64,000 nucleotides of DNA. It comes from Pedobacter sp. BMA (GTDB lineage Bacteria; Bacteroidota; Bacteroidia; Sphingobacteriales; Sphingobacteriaceae). Numbering within the stretch: the stretch's first letter is position 1; every line of letters begins with the position of its first letter. A model generated the notes under the pieces. It did not search any database, was not told the origin of the DNA, and saw only the letters and a program-made list of their open reading frames with translations. Position numbers and translations under genes: made by a program. Below, piece after piece: positions 1-8,274 of the stretch. The stretch is taken from NCBI RefSeq assembly GCF_001027745.1, contig NZ_LECU01000004.1:124001-188000 (forward strand), in the 5' to 3' direction.

Positions 1-677
1 AATATGAAGTAAAAGGCTTTTGGGGACTGGAAGCAAAAGACTTCAATGCTTTGCTTAAAGCCAACCAACTTACCTCGCCAAGCGGACATTATAATACAAC
101 CGAATTCTTATCAACGGGCAATGACAAAGTTTTAAAGACACATATCGAGGTGGCAAACAGTGTTGGTCAGAAATACTTCGTGATCCCTGCATTACCTACG
201 GATGTGAGAACAAACGGATCTCTGGATGATTATAAAAAAATGGCGGCAAAGTTCAATACCGCGGCAGAATGGTGTAAGGATGCCGGTATGAAACTGGCCT
301 ATCACAATCATAACTTCGAATTTAAGGACCAGGGAAACGGCGCCACAGGCTATGATATTCTGCTGAATGAAACAGATGCGAAACTGGTTGGCTTTGAACT
401 TGATATCTTCTGGGCGGTGAACGCAGGTTTGAATCCGGTAGAAATGTTTAAGAAAAATCCCGGACGGTACAAAATGTTTCATGTGAAGGATATGGATAAG
501 CAGGACAAATCTGTTTTTACCGAAGTAGGAACAGGTGTAATCAATTTCAAGGAAATTTTTGCTGCTTCCAAAACAGCAGGTTTGGAATACTTATTCGCAG
601 AACAGGATTTGATTAAAAAGGAACCTTTCGAAAGCGTAACCGAAAGCTATAATTATATCAAAAATCATTTGGTTTAA
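1..677 (+). CDS. Sugar phosphate isomerase/epimerase-like TIM-barrel protein (5' partial)
   Basis: The reading frame is open from base 3 of the window, so the N-terminus lies upstream and only about 225 C-terminal residues are visible. The protein closely resembles the products at 10409-11281 and 11287-12156, sharing the FWGL segment, an SGHY motif, the AYHNHNFEF metal-site block (bases about 299-325), an FELDIFW strand and an FHVKDMD block. These are hallmarks of the xylose-isomerase-like TIM-barrel (AP_endonuc_2) superfamily. By analogy with its paralogues it probably had a Tat or lipoprotein signal, which cannot be seen here. The substrate is unknown; the neighbouring oxidoreductases suggest a keto-sugar. 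It is the upstream end of the sugar-oxidation island. Confidence 0.85.
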   Translation, partial: YEVKGFWGLEAKDFNALLKANQLTSPSGHYNTTEFLSTGNDKVLKTHIEVANSVGQKYFVIPALPTDVRTNGSLDDYKKMAAKFNTAAEWCKDAGMKLAYHNHNFEFKDQGNGATGYDILLNETDAKLVGFELDIFWAVNAGLNPVEMFKKNPGRYKMFHVKDMDKQDKSVFTEVGTGVINFKEIFAASKTAGLEYLFAEQDLIKKEPFESVTESYNYIKNHLV

Positions 678-938
678 GTCAGAAAACGACAAATGAAGAA
701 TTTGTGATGGATAAATTCCTGGTTACTAAATGTACTTTTTACACGAAGTATTTTGGGATAAAAAACATTATTTAAACGTTATTAAGACGCATAAAACTGC
801 TTTATTTAGAATAATTCTACGTGGTAACAATCGCATTGCAGACCTTATTTTGGGGGATCAATATTCATTTTTACCACATATATTTTCTAATATTACTCAT
901 TCAACACATAAGTAACCAAAATATAAAATCATAAAACA

Positions 939-1523
939 ATGCACAGAAGAGAAGCACTCAAAAACGTTGCATTTTTACTGGGGGGAGCAATCTCAGCGAG
1001 TACGATGGGCGTTTTATTCGAAAGTTTCACGCTCCCTGAGAACGAGAAGAACTTCGTATCATTTGCTGCCGGAGATGAAAAGATTTTCGCAGAATTTGCT
1101 GACATCATTGTACCAACCACCAAAACATCTGCCGGAGCCAAAGCTGCAGGCTTAGGCAAGTTTATCCCGATGATGATTCAGGACTGTTATCCAAAGGAAA
1201 TGCAAAGCTCATTCGCAAAAGGCTTTACCGCACTTCAGGATAAATCAATGAAAGATTTCGGAAAGTCGTACCTGGCGCTAACCGTTCCGGAAAGAACCAA
1301 GCTCATGGTAGATTTACGATTAATGGCAATTGCACCGAAAGAAAGTAAGTTACCGGAGAACAAAGACCTGGAGTACTTCTTTATCACCGCAAGAGACCTT
1401 ACTTTACTGGGTTATTATTCTTCGGAAATAGGATGCACAAAAGCCCGCGAATATGTTCTTGTTCCAGGCAGATATGACGGCAATGCAAAACTGAAACCAG
1501 GTCAAAAATCCTGGGCAACCTAA
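939..1523 (+). CDS. Gluconate 2-dehydrogenase subunit 3 family protein, Tat-exported
   Basis: A 194-residue protein starting HRREALKN followed by a hydrophobic stretch (about residues 10-28), which reads as a twin-arginine signal. The body matches the small subunit-3 family that partners GMC-type periplasmic sugar dehydrogenases. In studied relatives such as the Burkholderia FAD-glucose dehydrogenase, the small subunit carries the export signal and escorts a signal-less flavoprotein across the membrane. The next gene, 26 bp downstream, encodes such a GMC flavoprotein lacking any signal, so the same hitch-hiker arrangement is inferred. It probably lies at the start of the transcription unit, since 261 bp without a gene precede it. 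The substrate cannot be deduced from this subunit. Confidence 0.85.
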   Translation: MHRREALKNVAFLLGGAISASTMGVLFESFTLPENEKNFVSFAAGDEKIFAEFADIIVPTTKTSAGAKAAGLGKFIPMMIQDCYPKEMQSSFAKGFTALQDKSMKDFGKSYLALTVPERTKLMVDLRLMAIAPKESKLPENKDLEYFFITARDLTLLGYYSSEIGCTKAREYVLVPGRYDGNAKLKPGQKSWAT

Positions 1524-1549
1524 TTTCTAAAATACAACGACAAAACATC

Positions 1550-3250
1550 ATGAATTTAAATACAAATTTAAAAGAGGAGAATACCTACGATGCTATCGTT
1601 ATAGGATCGGGTATCAGTGGCGGCTGGGCTGCAAAAGAACTGACTGAAAAAGGCTTACGTGTTCTGATGCTCGAAAGAGGTATGAATATCGAACACATCA
1701 CCGGTTACGAAACCGCAATGAAAAGTCCATGGGAATTTCAGCATGCCGGCCGTTTAACAGAAGAGCAGAAACGAACTCACCCAGTTCAAAAGAGAGATTA
1801 TCCTTATCAGGAAGCAAACGAAAAATGGTGGGTAAATGATTTAGACTGTCCTTATACAGAAGATAAAAGATTTGACTGGTACCGCGGTTTCCACGTAGGT
1901 GGTAAATCATTGATGTGGGGCCGCCAAAGTTATCGCCTGAGTGACCATAACTTTGAAGATAACGCGAAGGACGGTCATGGGGCAGACTGGCCTGTTCGCT
2001 ATGCAGAACTTTCTCCATGGTATGACTATGCTGAGCGGTTTGCAGGGATCAGTGGTTCAAAAGAAAACTGGTCGACTTGTCCTGACGGGCAATTCTTGCC
2101 TCCAATGGATTTAAACATTGTTGAAAAATCGGTTAAAGCCCGTATAGAAGAGCACTATAAAAGAGAGCGGATTATGATGATTGGCCGCGTTGCCAATTTG
2201 ACTGTTCCCCACAAAGGCCGTGGAAACTGCCAGTACCGTAACCTCTGCAGCCGCGGATGTCCGTTTGGTGCGTATTTTAGTACACAATCATCTACCCTGC
2301 CAGCGGCAATGGCTACCAAACGCTTAACGGTAAGACCTTACTCTATTGTGAACCATATCATTTATGATAAGGACACCAAAAAAGCCAAAGGTGTAATGGT
2401 AATCGATGCGGAAACAAACAAAACAATGGAGTTTTATGCCAAAATTGTATTTGTTAACGGTTCGACACTAGGTTCTACTTTCATCCTATTAAACTCCACT
2501 TCAGAAGCACATCCAAATGGATTAGGTAATGGTAGCGGACAATTAGGTCACAACCTGATGGATCACCACTTCCGTTGCGGCGCATCGGGCGAAGCAGAAG
2601 GTTTTGATGATAAATATACTTACGGGCGCCGTGCCAACGGTATTTATGTTCCAAGATACCAGAATATTGGTAATGATAAACGCGATTATCTGCGTGGCTT
2701 TGGTTACCAGGGCGGTGCAAGCCGGGCCAACTGGCAAAGTGATGTAGCAGAACTTTCTTTTGGTTCAGGCCTGAAAGAAAAGATGACCAAACCTGGTAAA
2801 TGGACCATGGGTCTTGGTGGTTTTGGAGAGATGCTGCCTTACTATGAAAACAAAGTGTACATCGATAAAACCAAAAAAGATAAATGGGGACAACCGGTGT
2901 TGGCTATTGATTGCGAATACAAGGAAAACGAGAAAAAAATGCGTGTGGATATGATGAATGATGCAGCTGAAATGTTAGAGAAAGCCGGCATGAAAAACAT
3001 CAAAACATACGATAATGGCTGCTATCCTGGTATGGCTATCCATGAAATGGGTACTGCGAGAATGGGTAAAGATCCAAAAACTTCAGTATTGAACAAGTGG
3101 AACCAAATGCATGAGGTGAGCAATGTTTTCGTAACCGACGGTTCGTGCATGCCTTCTATTGCCTGCCAGAATCCTTCGTTAACATTTATGGCATTAACTG
3201 CCCGTGCTGCAGATTATGCAGTAAAAGAACTGAAGAAAAACAATATTTAA
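1550..3250 (+). CDS. GMC family flavoprotein oxidoreductase (probable glucoside/sugar dehydrogenase catalytic subunit)
   Basis: A 566-residue protein with an N-terminal FAD-binding Rossmann motif (GSGISGG, about residues 19-25), a GGKSLMWGR block and a C-terminal GMC oxidoreductase domain. The likely active-site pair is His498 (in HEMGTARMG) and Asn541 (in CQNPSLTF). Cys227, Cys233 and Cys237 form a C-x5-C-x3-C cluster, similar in idea to the Fe-S-binding cysteines of bacterial FAD-glucose dehydrogenase catalytic subunits. There is no signal peptide, so export with the preceding Tat-bearing subunit is inferred. Glucoside 3-dehydrogenases of this type have been described in Sphingobacterium and Rhizobiales. 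The nearby DUF1080 and Gfo/Idh genes favour a 3-keto-glycoside product, but gluconate-, sorbitol- or other polyol-dehydrogenase activity is possible. Confidence 0.88.
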   Translation: MNLNTNLKEENTYDAIVIGSGISGGWAAKELTEKGLRVLMLERGMNIEHITGYETAMKSPWEFQHAGRLTEEQKRTHPVQKRDYPYQEANEKWWVNDLDCPYTEDKRFDWYRGFHVGGKSLMWGRQSYRLSDHNFEDNAKDGHGADWPVRYAELSPWYDYAERFAGISGSKENWSTCPDGQFLPPMDLNIVEKSVKARIEEHYKRERIMMIGRVANLTVPHKGRGNCQYRNLCSRGCPFGAYFSTQSSTLPAAMATKRLTVRPYSIVNHIIYDKDTKKAKGVMVIDAETNKTMEFYAKIVFVNGSTLGSTFILLNSTSEAHPNGLGNGSGQLGHNLMDHHFRCGASGEAEGFDDKYTYGRRANGIYVPRYQNIGNDKRDYLRGFGYQGGASRANWQSDVAELSFGSGLKEKMTKPGKWTMGLGGFGEMLPYYENKVYIDKTKKDKWGQPVLAIDCEYKENEKKMRVDMMNDAAEMLEKAGMKNIKTYDNGCYPGMAIHEMGTARMGKDPKTSVLNKWNQMHEVSNVFVTDGSCMPSIACQNPSLTFMALTARAADYAVKELKKNNI

Positions 3251-3265
3251 AAAGGTTACAGGTGT

Positions 3266-3309
3266 GAGGTATAAGGTTTAGGATGTTATTATCCATAACC
3301 TTATACCTC
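3266..3309. repeat. Intergenic palindrome (19-bp arms, 6-nt loop)
   Basis: Arm 3266-3284 pairs with 3291-3309 at 17 of 19 positions, leaving a GTTATT loop; the arm begins GAGGTATAAGGTT. No T-run follows, so it is not a standard terminator. It lies in the 84-bp gap between the GMC gene and the first Gfo/Idh gene and could act as a processing or stability hairpin in a shared transcript, or be a remnant of a dispersed repeat. Confidence 0.7.
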
Positions 3310-3334
3310 TTGCCTTAAACCCTATCCCTTTAGC

Positions 3335-4492
3335 ATGAACAGAAAACTTAGAATGGGCATGATTGGTGGTGGAAAAGACGCTTTTATAGGCGCTGTTCAC
3401 CGCTTGGCAGCCAATATGGACGGTTTAATTGAATTGGTTGCCGGGGCGCTTAGCGTAAACCCGGAAACTGCAATTGAATCAGGAAAGATTCTTTTTTTAG
3501 CAGAAAACCGTACGTACCTCAACTATGAGGAAATGTTGAAAGCAGAAAGTGAACTTCCTGCAGATCAGAAAATAGATTTCGTAACCATTGTAACCCCTAA
3601 TTTTGCGCATTTTGCACCTGCAATGATGGCACTTGATTATGGTTTCAATGTAGTGATAGAAAAACCGATCACTTTAACCCTTGAAGAAGCTAAACAGCTG
3701 AAGCAAAAGGTTGATGAAACTGGTTTAACTTTGTGCTTAACCCATACCTATTCGGGTTACCCGATGGTGAAGCAAGCCCGTCAGATGGTTAAAGATGGTG
3801 CTTTAGGTAAAATCAGAAAAATCATGGTAGAGTATCCGCAAGGCTGGTTAAGTACGCTTTCCGAAAGAGAAGGCAATGCACAGGCCGCATGGCGTACGGA
3901 TCCCAAAAAATCTGGAAAAAGCGGTTCAATGGGCGACATTGGCACCCATGCTGCCCAATTGGCTGAATACATCTCCGGCTTGCAGATTTCAAAGGTTTGT
4001 GCCGATTTAAACATTGTAGTAGAGGGACGCCAGATCGACGATGATGGTAATGTGCTGTTGAAATTCGACAATGGAGCAAACGGGGTATTAATTGCCTCAC
4101 AAATTGCAGCAGGAGAAGAAAACGCATTAAAAATTAAAATTTACGGTGAAAAAGGAGGTTTGGAATGGCACCAGATGGAGCCGAATACCCTGATTGCGAA
4201 ATGGCAAACTGCACCTGCTCAGATTTACCGTGCCGGAAATGGTTATCTAAGCACCGCAGCAGCTCACAATACACGTACCCCTGGGGGGCACCCTGAAGGT
4301 TATCTGGAAGCTTTCGCCAACATTTACCGCAACTTCGCCCTTACCGTTAGTGCGAAATTAAATCATGAAACTCCTACAGCAGAAATGCTTGATTTTCCAA
4401 ATGTAAATGATGGTATCCGTGGGATGGCATTTATTGAAAACGTTGTAGAATCGAGTGCATCGACTGAAAAATGGTTAGACTTTAAAATATAA
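3335..4492 (+). CDS. Gfo/Idh/MocA family NAD(P)-dependent oxidoreductase, cytoplasmic
   Basis: A 385-residue protein with an N-terminal Rossmann fold (MIGGGKDAF, about residues 9-17) and the family's EKP motif at residues 109-111, whose Lys is the usual catalytic residue. The C-terminal half is the Gfo/Idh alpha/beta domain, including a GDIGTHA block. There is no signal peptide, unlike the second family member at 5999-7456, so this enzyme should work in the cytoplasm with soluble NAD(P). It is followed after 6 bp by a TIM-barrel isomerase gene, which suggests a cytoplasmic oxidise/isomerise pair downstream of the periplasmic oxidation step. The exact sugar is not determinable. Confidence 0.88.
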   Translation: MNRKLRMGMIGGGKDAFIGAVHRLAANMDGLIELVAGALSVNPETAIESGKILFLAENRTYLNYEEMLKAESELPADQKIDFVTIVTPNFAHFAPAMMALDYGFNVVIEKPITLTLEEAKQLKQKVDETGLTLCLTHTYSGYPMVKQARQMVKDGALGKIRKIMVEYPQGWLSTLSEREGNAQAAWRTDPKKSGKSGSMGDIGTHAAQLAEYISGLQISKVCADLNIVVEGRQIDDDGNVLLKFDNGANGVLIASQIAAGEENALKIKIYGEKGGLEWHQMEPNTLIAKWQTAPAQIYRAGNGYLSTAAAHNTRTPGGHPEGYLEAFANIYRNFALTVSAKLNHETPTAEMLDFPNVNDGIRGMAFIENVVESSASTEKWLDFKI

Positions 4493-4498
4493 TCAGAT

Positions 4499-5551
4499 AT
4501 GACTACGATTAAAGGGCCTGCTGTATTCTTAGCTCAGTTTATCAGTGATGAAGCACCATTTAATTCGCTCGAGAACATCTGCGAATGGGCAAAGGGCTTA
4601 GGTTTTAAAGGTATTCAAATGCCTACCCTTGATACACGCTTTATTGATTTGCAGAAAGCTGCGGAAAGTAAAACCTATGCAGATGAGTTAAAAGGCAAAA
4701 TCGCTTCGTACGGTTTAGAGATTACTGAACTTTCCACCCACCTTCAGGGTCAGCTGGTAGCCGTACACCCGGCCTATGACGATTTGTTTGATGCCTTCGC
4801 ACCGAAAGAATTACATAAAAACCCAAAAGCGAGAACAGAATGGGCAGTTCAACAATTAAAGTTTGCAGCAAAAGCTTCTGAAAACCTGGGTTTAAATGCC
4901 CACGCTACTTTTAGCGGCTCCCTTTTATGGCAATATTTCCATCCATGGCCCCAACGCCCTGCTGGATTGGTAGAAGAAGGCTTTGCAGAACTGGCTAAAC
5001 GCTGGACACCTATCTTAAATGAATTTGATCAATGCGGTGTGGATGTATGCTATGAAATTCATCCGGGGGAAGATTTATTCGACGGGGAGACATATGAAAT
5101 GTTTTTAAAAGCCGTTAATAATCATCCTCGTGCCTGTCTGCTTTATGATCCGTCGCACTTTGTATTACAGCAACTGGATTATATTCAGTATATTGATTTT
5201 TACCACGAGCGCATAAAAGCTTTCCATGTTAAAGATGCTGAATTTAATCCAACCGGCAAGCAGGGTACTTTTGGAGGTTATCAAAGCTGGGCCAACCGTG
5301 CAGGTAGATACCGTTCACCGGGTGATGGCCAGGTTGATTTTAAAACCATTTTTAGTAAATTGGCTCAGTACGATTTTAAAGGTTGGGCAGTAATGGAATG
5401 GGAATGCTGCATTAAGAACCAGGAAGATGGTGCCAGAGAAGGTGCAGAATTTATCAAGAAAAACATTATCAACGTAACGGAAAAAGCTTTTGACGATTTT
5501 GCAGCATCAGGAAGTGACAGCAACTTCAATAAAAAAATATTGGGACTATAA
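4499..5551 (+). CDS. Sugar phosphate isomerase/epimerase (xylose-isomerase-like TIM barrel), cytoplasmic
   Basis: A 350-residue TIM-barrel protein without signal peptide. Probable metal ligands lie in VCYEIHPGED, LLYDPSHF, FHVKDAEF and the late Glu in VMEWE. It belongs to the broad IolE/xylose-isomerase-like superfamily but is longer than the exported paralogues, with an extra segment around the GGYQSWANR motif typical of the 330-350-residue subgroup. It starts 6 bp after the cytoplasmic Gfo/Idh gene and so is probably cotranscribed and coupled with it. Members of this subgroup next to Gfo/Idh dehydrogenases are often annotated as acting on keto-sugars or inososes. The reaction is inferred only at family level. 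Confidence 0.85.
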   Translation: MTTIKGPAVFLAQFISDEAPFNSLENICEWAKGLGFKGIQMPTLDTRFIDLQKAAESKTYADELKGKIASYGLEITELSTHLQGQLVAVHPAYDDLFDAFAPKELHKNPKARTEWAVQQLKFAAKASENLGLNAHATFSGSLLWQYFHPWPQRPAGLVEEGFAELAKRWTPILNEFDQCGVDVCYEIHPGEDLFDGETYEMFLKAVNNHPRACLLYDPSHFVLQQLDYIQYIDFYHERIKAFHVKDAEFNPTGKQGTFGGYQSWANRAGRYRSPGDGQVDFKTIFSKLAQYDFKGWAVMEWECCIKNQEDGAREGAEFIKKNIINVTEKAFDDFAASGSDSNFNKKILGL

Positions 5552-5582
5552 GATTAACACACACAAGTAAAACAATAAACAC

Positions 5583-5966
5583 ATGAAAAAAACATTTTTA
5601 ATTTTAGGCGCGGTAGTGATATTTATGGCGTCTTTTTCAAAGGCCGATCTGGAGAAAGAGAAAACAATTGTTGCAACGGCAACAGTGGCTAACCACGAAA
5701 TGCAAGTGAGCGCGGGCGAAAAGCTGATCAATAAATCAGACTGTATCGGTTGCCATAACAAGCTTAATAAGATCATTGGCCCTGCTTACGTAGATATCGC
5801 CAAAAAATACCCGGCAACTGAAAAAAACATCAACTTACTGGCAGATAAAATCATCAAAGGAGGAACAGGTGTTTGGGGTTCGATGCCAATGACCGCACAT
5901 GCTTCGTTGAAGAAAGATGATGCGAAATTAATGGTGAAGTATATCTTATCTTTAAAGAAAAAATAA
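5583..5966 (+). CDS. Small class I c-type cytochrome, exported
   Basis: A 127-residue protein with a Sec signal peptide (about residues 1-21), one CIGCH haem-attachment site (Cys54, Cys57, His58) and the GVWGSMPM block in which Met103 is the likely sixth ligand, as in cytochrome c551-type proteins. It should be a soluble periplasmic electron carrier. Its position in the same + strand run as the GMC/subunit-3 pair suggests it receives electrons from that dehydrogenase and passes them to the respiratory chain; this is inference from context. It begins 31 bp after the upstream stop and is followed 32 bp later by a Tat-exported Gfo/Idh protein. Confidence 0.9.
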   Translation: MKKTFLILGAVVIFMASFSKADLEKEKTIVATATVANHEMQVSAGEKLINKSDCIGCHNKLNKIIGPAYVDIAKKYPATEKNINLLADKIIKGGTGVWGSMPMTAHASLKKDDAKLMVKYILSLKKK

Positions 5967-5998
5967 TCAAACCTAATTAGCAAATCGATTTACTTACT

Positions 5999-7456
5999 AT
6001 GAAAACAGAGCAAAACGATAAAAACACGAGTAACCGCCGTGATTTTATTAAAACTTCAGCCATTGCGGCTGCTGCGTTTATGATTGTTCCCCGCCACGTA
6101 CTGGGTGGTCCAGGATATTTAGCGCCAAGCGATCGTTTACTGATAGCTGGTATTGGTGTTGGTGGTAAAGGCCAAAGCGATATTGACATGTTTTACAAAA
6201 GCGGAAAAGCGGATATCGCCTTTCTTTGTGATGTAGATGATCGCCGCGCCGCAAATAGCGTGAAAGCCTTTCCAAAAGCAAAGTACTATAAAGACTGGCG
6301 TGAGATGCTGGACAAAGAGCATAAAAACTTCGATGCAGTATCGGTATCAACACCCGACCATAATCACGCCATACAAGCATTGGCAGCCATGCAGCTGGGA
6401 AAACATGTTTATGTTCAGAAGCCATTAACGCACGATATACATGAAGCGCGTATTTTAACTGCTGCTGCTAAGAAATATAAAGTGGTTACGCAAATGGGTA
6501 ACCAGGGCGCATCCAATGATGGTCCGCGTCAAATGAAAGAATGGTACGAAGCCGGGTTAATTGGCGATGTACACACGGTATATGCCTGGACAAACCGTCC
6601 GGTTTGGCCTCAGGGTATTCCATGGCCGGATAAAAAAGCCGAGATTCCTAAGGAACTGGACTGGAACTTATGGCTGGGAACTGCACCAGATCAGGATTAC
6701 GTTGATAAACTAGTTCCTTTTAACTGGCGTGGCTGGTGGGATTACGGAACGGGTGCATTGGGGGATATGGGTTGCCACCTGATTGAGGCACCATTCAGTG
6801 TATTAAATCTTAAATATGCTAAAGAAGTAGAAGCCAGTGTGGGTTCTGTTTACGTTGACGAGTTCAAACGTGGATATTTCCCTGAAAGCTGCCCTCCTTC
6901 AAGCCATGTGACCCTGAAATTCCCTAAAACGGATAAAACCAAAGGTGATGTAACCCTCCATTGGATGGACGGAGGCATACAGCCTGAACGTCCGGAAGAG
7001 CTGGAAGCAAATGAAACATTTGGTGACGGCGGAAACGGAACTTTATTTATTGGTACCAAGGGCAAAATGATGTCGGAAACCTATAGTGCAAACCCAAAAT
7101 TATTGCCACTTAGCCGGAACAAGGACATCAAGGTAGCACAGAAGTACAAGCGCGTTCCCGATGGTGCCAACGGGCATTATAAACAATGGGTAGAAGCTGC
7201 TATTGCCGGATATGGTAAGCAGGAAGTGAGCTCACCGTTTGAAATCGCCGGTCCCTTAACAGAGGCCTTATTGATGGCGAACCTGGCAATCAGAAGTTTT
7301 GATATTCAAAAAACAGTGAATAATAAAACAACCTATCCGGGCCGCTATATGAAAATGCTTTGGGATAACAACAATATGAAAATCACCAATTTCGATGAAG
7401 CCAATCAGTTCGTAAAACGCGAATACCGTAAAGGCTGGAATAATTTAACTCTTTAA
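5999..7456 (+). CDS. Gfo/Idh/MocA family oxidoreductase, Tat-exported
   Basis: A 485-residue protein with a twin-arginine signal (NRRDFIKTSA, about residues 12-21, then a hydrophobic Ala-rich core). After the signal come a Rossmann fold (IGVGGKG) and the family's EKP-equivalent motif, here QKP at residues 140-142. The C-terminal domain carries a GDMGCH block. Tat export of NAD(P)-dependent family members usually means a tightly held cofactor inserted before export. Members of this exported Bacteroidota group have been implicated in redox steps on glycosides at C3. In this locus it is flanked by a cytochrome c gene and a DUF1080 gene, consistent with periplasmic glycoside processing. Confidence 0.88.
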   Translation: MKTEQNDKNTSNRRDFIKTSAIAAAAFMIVPRHVLGGPGYLAPSDRLLIAGIGVGGKGQSDIDMFYKSGKADIAFLCDVDDRRAANSVKAFPKAKYYKDWREMLDKEHKNFDAVSVSTPDHNHAIQALAAMQLGKHVYVQKPLTHDIHEARILTAAAKKYKVVTQMGNQGASNDGPRQMKEWYEAGLIGDVHTVYAWTNRPVWPQGIPWPDKKAEIPKELDWNLWLGTAPDQDYVDKLVPFNWRGWWDYGTGALGDMGCHLIEAPFSVLNLKYAKEVEASVGSVYVDEFKRGYFPESCPPSSHVTLKFPKTDKTKGDVTLHWMDGGIQPERPEELEANETFGDGGNGTLFIGTKGKMMSETYSANPKLLPLSRNKDIKVAQKYKRVPDGANGHYKQWVEAAIAGYGKQEVSSPFEIAGPLTEALLMANLAIRSFDIQKTVNNKTTYPGRYMKMLWDNNNMKITNFDEANQFVKREYRKGWNNLTL

Positions 7457-7464
7457 AATAATTC

Positions 7465-7524
7465 CGTCATTACGAGGTACGAAGCAAGCTCACTAATAAG
7501 ATTGCTTCGTACCTCGCAATGACG
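7465..7524. repeat. REP-like 60-bp hairpin element, copy 1
   Basis: Two 23-bp arms, 7465-7487 and 7502-7524, are inverted copies matching at 22 of 23 positions around a 14-nt loop. The stem begins CGTCATTRCGAGGTACGAAG. A second copy with the same arm and loop lengths lies at 18350-18409. This one sits in the 84-bp gap between the exported Gfo/Idh gene and the DUF1080 gene. There is no T-run. It resembles the dispersed GTCATTGCGAGG-type palindromes seen in many bacterial genomes. Confidence 0.85.
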
Positions 7525-7540
7525 ATAACTTGATTATACA

Positions 7541-8221
7541 ATGAAAAAAATCTTCATATCAGCTTGTATCCTTTTAGCGGTTACGCAAATCGCACAGGCT
7601 CAGAAAGGGTTTAAGCCATTATTTGATGGCAAAACCACTAAGGGATGGCACACTTATAACAAAACAGGTGTAGGAAGTGCATGGCAAGTTCAGGATGGCG
7701 CCCTGCATCTCGATCTGGCGACAAAAGGAAATGATGGCGGTGGCGACCTGGTTACGGATAAAGAATATGGCGATTTCCATTTAAAATACGACTGGAAGGT
7801 TGCACCTAAAGCAAATAGCGGAGTCATTTTTTACGTTCATGAAGATCCTCAATATCACGCTACCTACTCTACAGGACTGGAAATGCAGGTGATTGACAAT
7901 GATGGTCATGCTGATGGAAAGTTCCCTAAACACCGTGCCGGTGATTTGTACGATCTGGTAAAAAGTAAATCTGAACCGGTTAAGCCTGTAGGCGATTGGA
8001 ACAAAGCGGAAATTATCAGTAAAAAAGGTAAATTGACTTTAATTTTGAATGGTGTAACCGTTGTGGAAACTACCCTATGGGATGCAAACTGGAAAACGAT
8101 TGTTGCAGGCAGTAAGTTTGCCACCTGGAAAGACTGGGGTACTTTCAAAACCGGTAAAATTGCTTTGCAAGATCATGGCGATGAAGTGTGGTATAAAAAC
8201 ATCTCTATAAAAGAACTTTAA
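7541..8221 (+). CDS. DUF1080 / 3-keto-disaccharide hydrolase family protein, secreted
   Basis: A 226-residue protein with a Sec signal peptide (about residues 1-20, cleavage near AQA) followed by a single concanavalin-like jelly-roll domain of the DUF1080 (3keto-disac_hyd) family. Typical landmarks are FKPLFDGK, GWHTYN, the NSGVIFYVH strand and the C-terminal HGDEVWYKNI block. Family members have been linked to hydrolysis or elimination of 3-keto-glycosides. That fits the GMC dehydrogenase and Gfo/Idh genes upstream: oxidise C3, then cleave the now-labile glycosidic bond. It lies just after REP-like copy 1 and 53 bp before an MFS gene. Confidence 0.88.
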   Translation: MKKIFISACILLAVTQIAQAQKGFKPLFDGKTTKGWHTYNKTGVGSAWQVQDGALHLDLATKGNDGGGDLVTDKEYGDFHLKYDWKVAPKANSGVIFYVHEDPQYHATYSTGLEMQVIDNDGHADGKFPKHRAGDLYDLVKSKSEPVKPVGDWNKAEIISKKGKLTLILNGVTVVETTLWDANWKTIVAGSKFATWKDWGTFKTGKIALQDHGDEVWYKNISIKEL

Positions 8222-8274
8222 ATCATTGATTTTGTACCTTAACCATCTTACATAAAATAATAATTACTAGCCAA

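Noticed and set aside
730..915. 61-codon open frame between the partial TIM-barrel gene and the subunit-3 gene
   Set aside because: Starts in AT-rich spacer, shows no recognisable domain or signal and no conserved neighbour arrangement; treated as non-coding.
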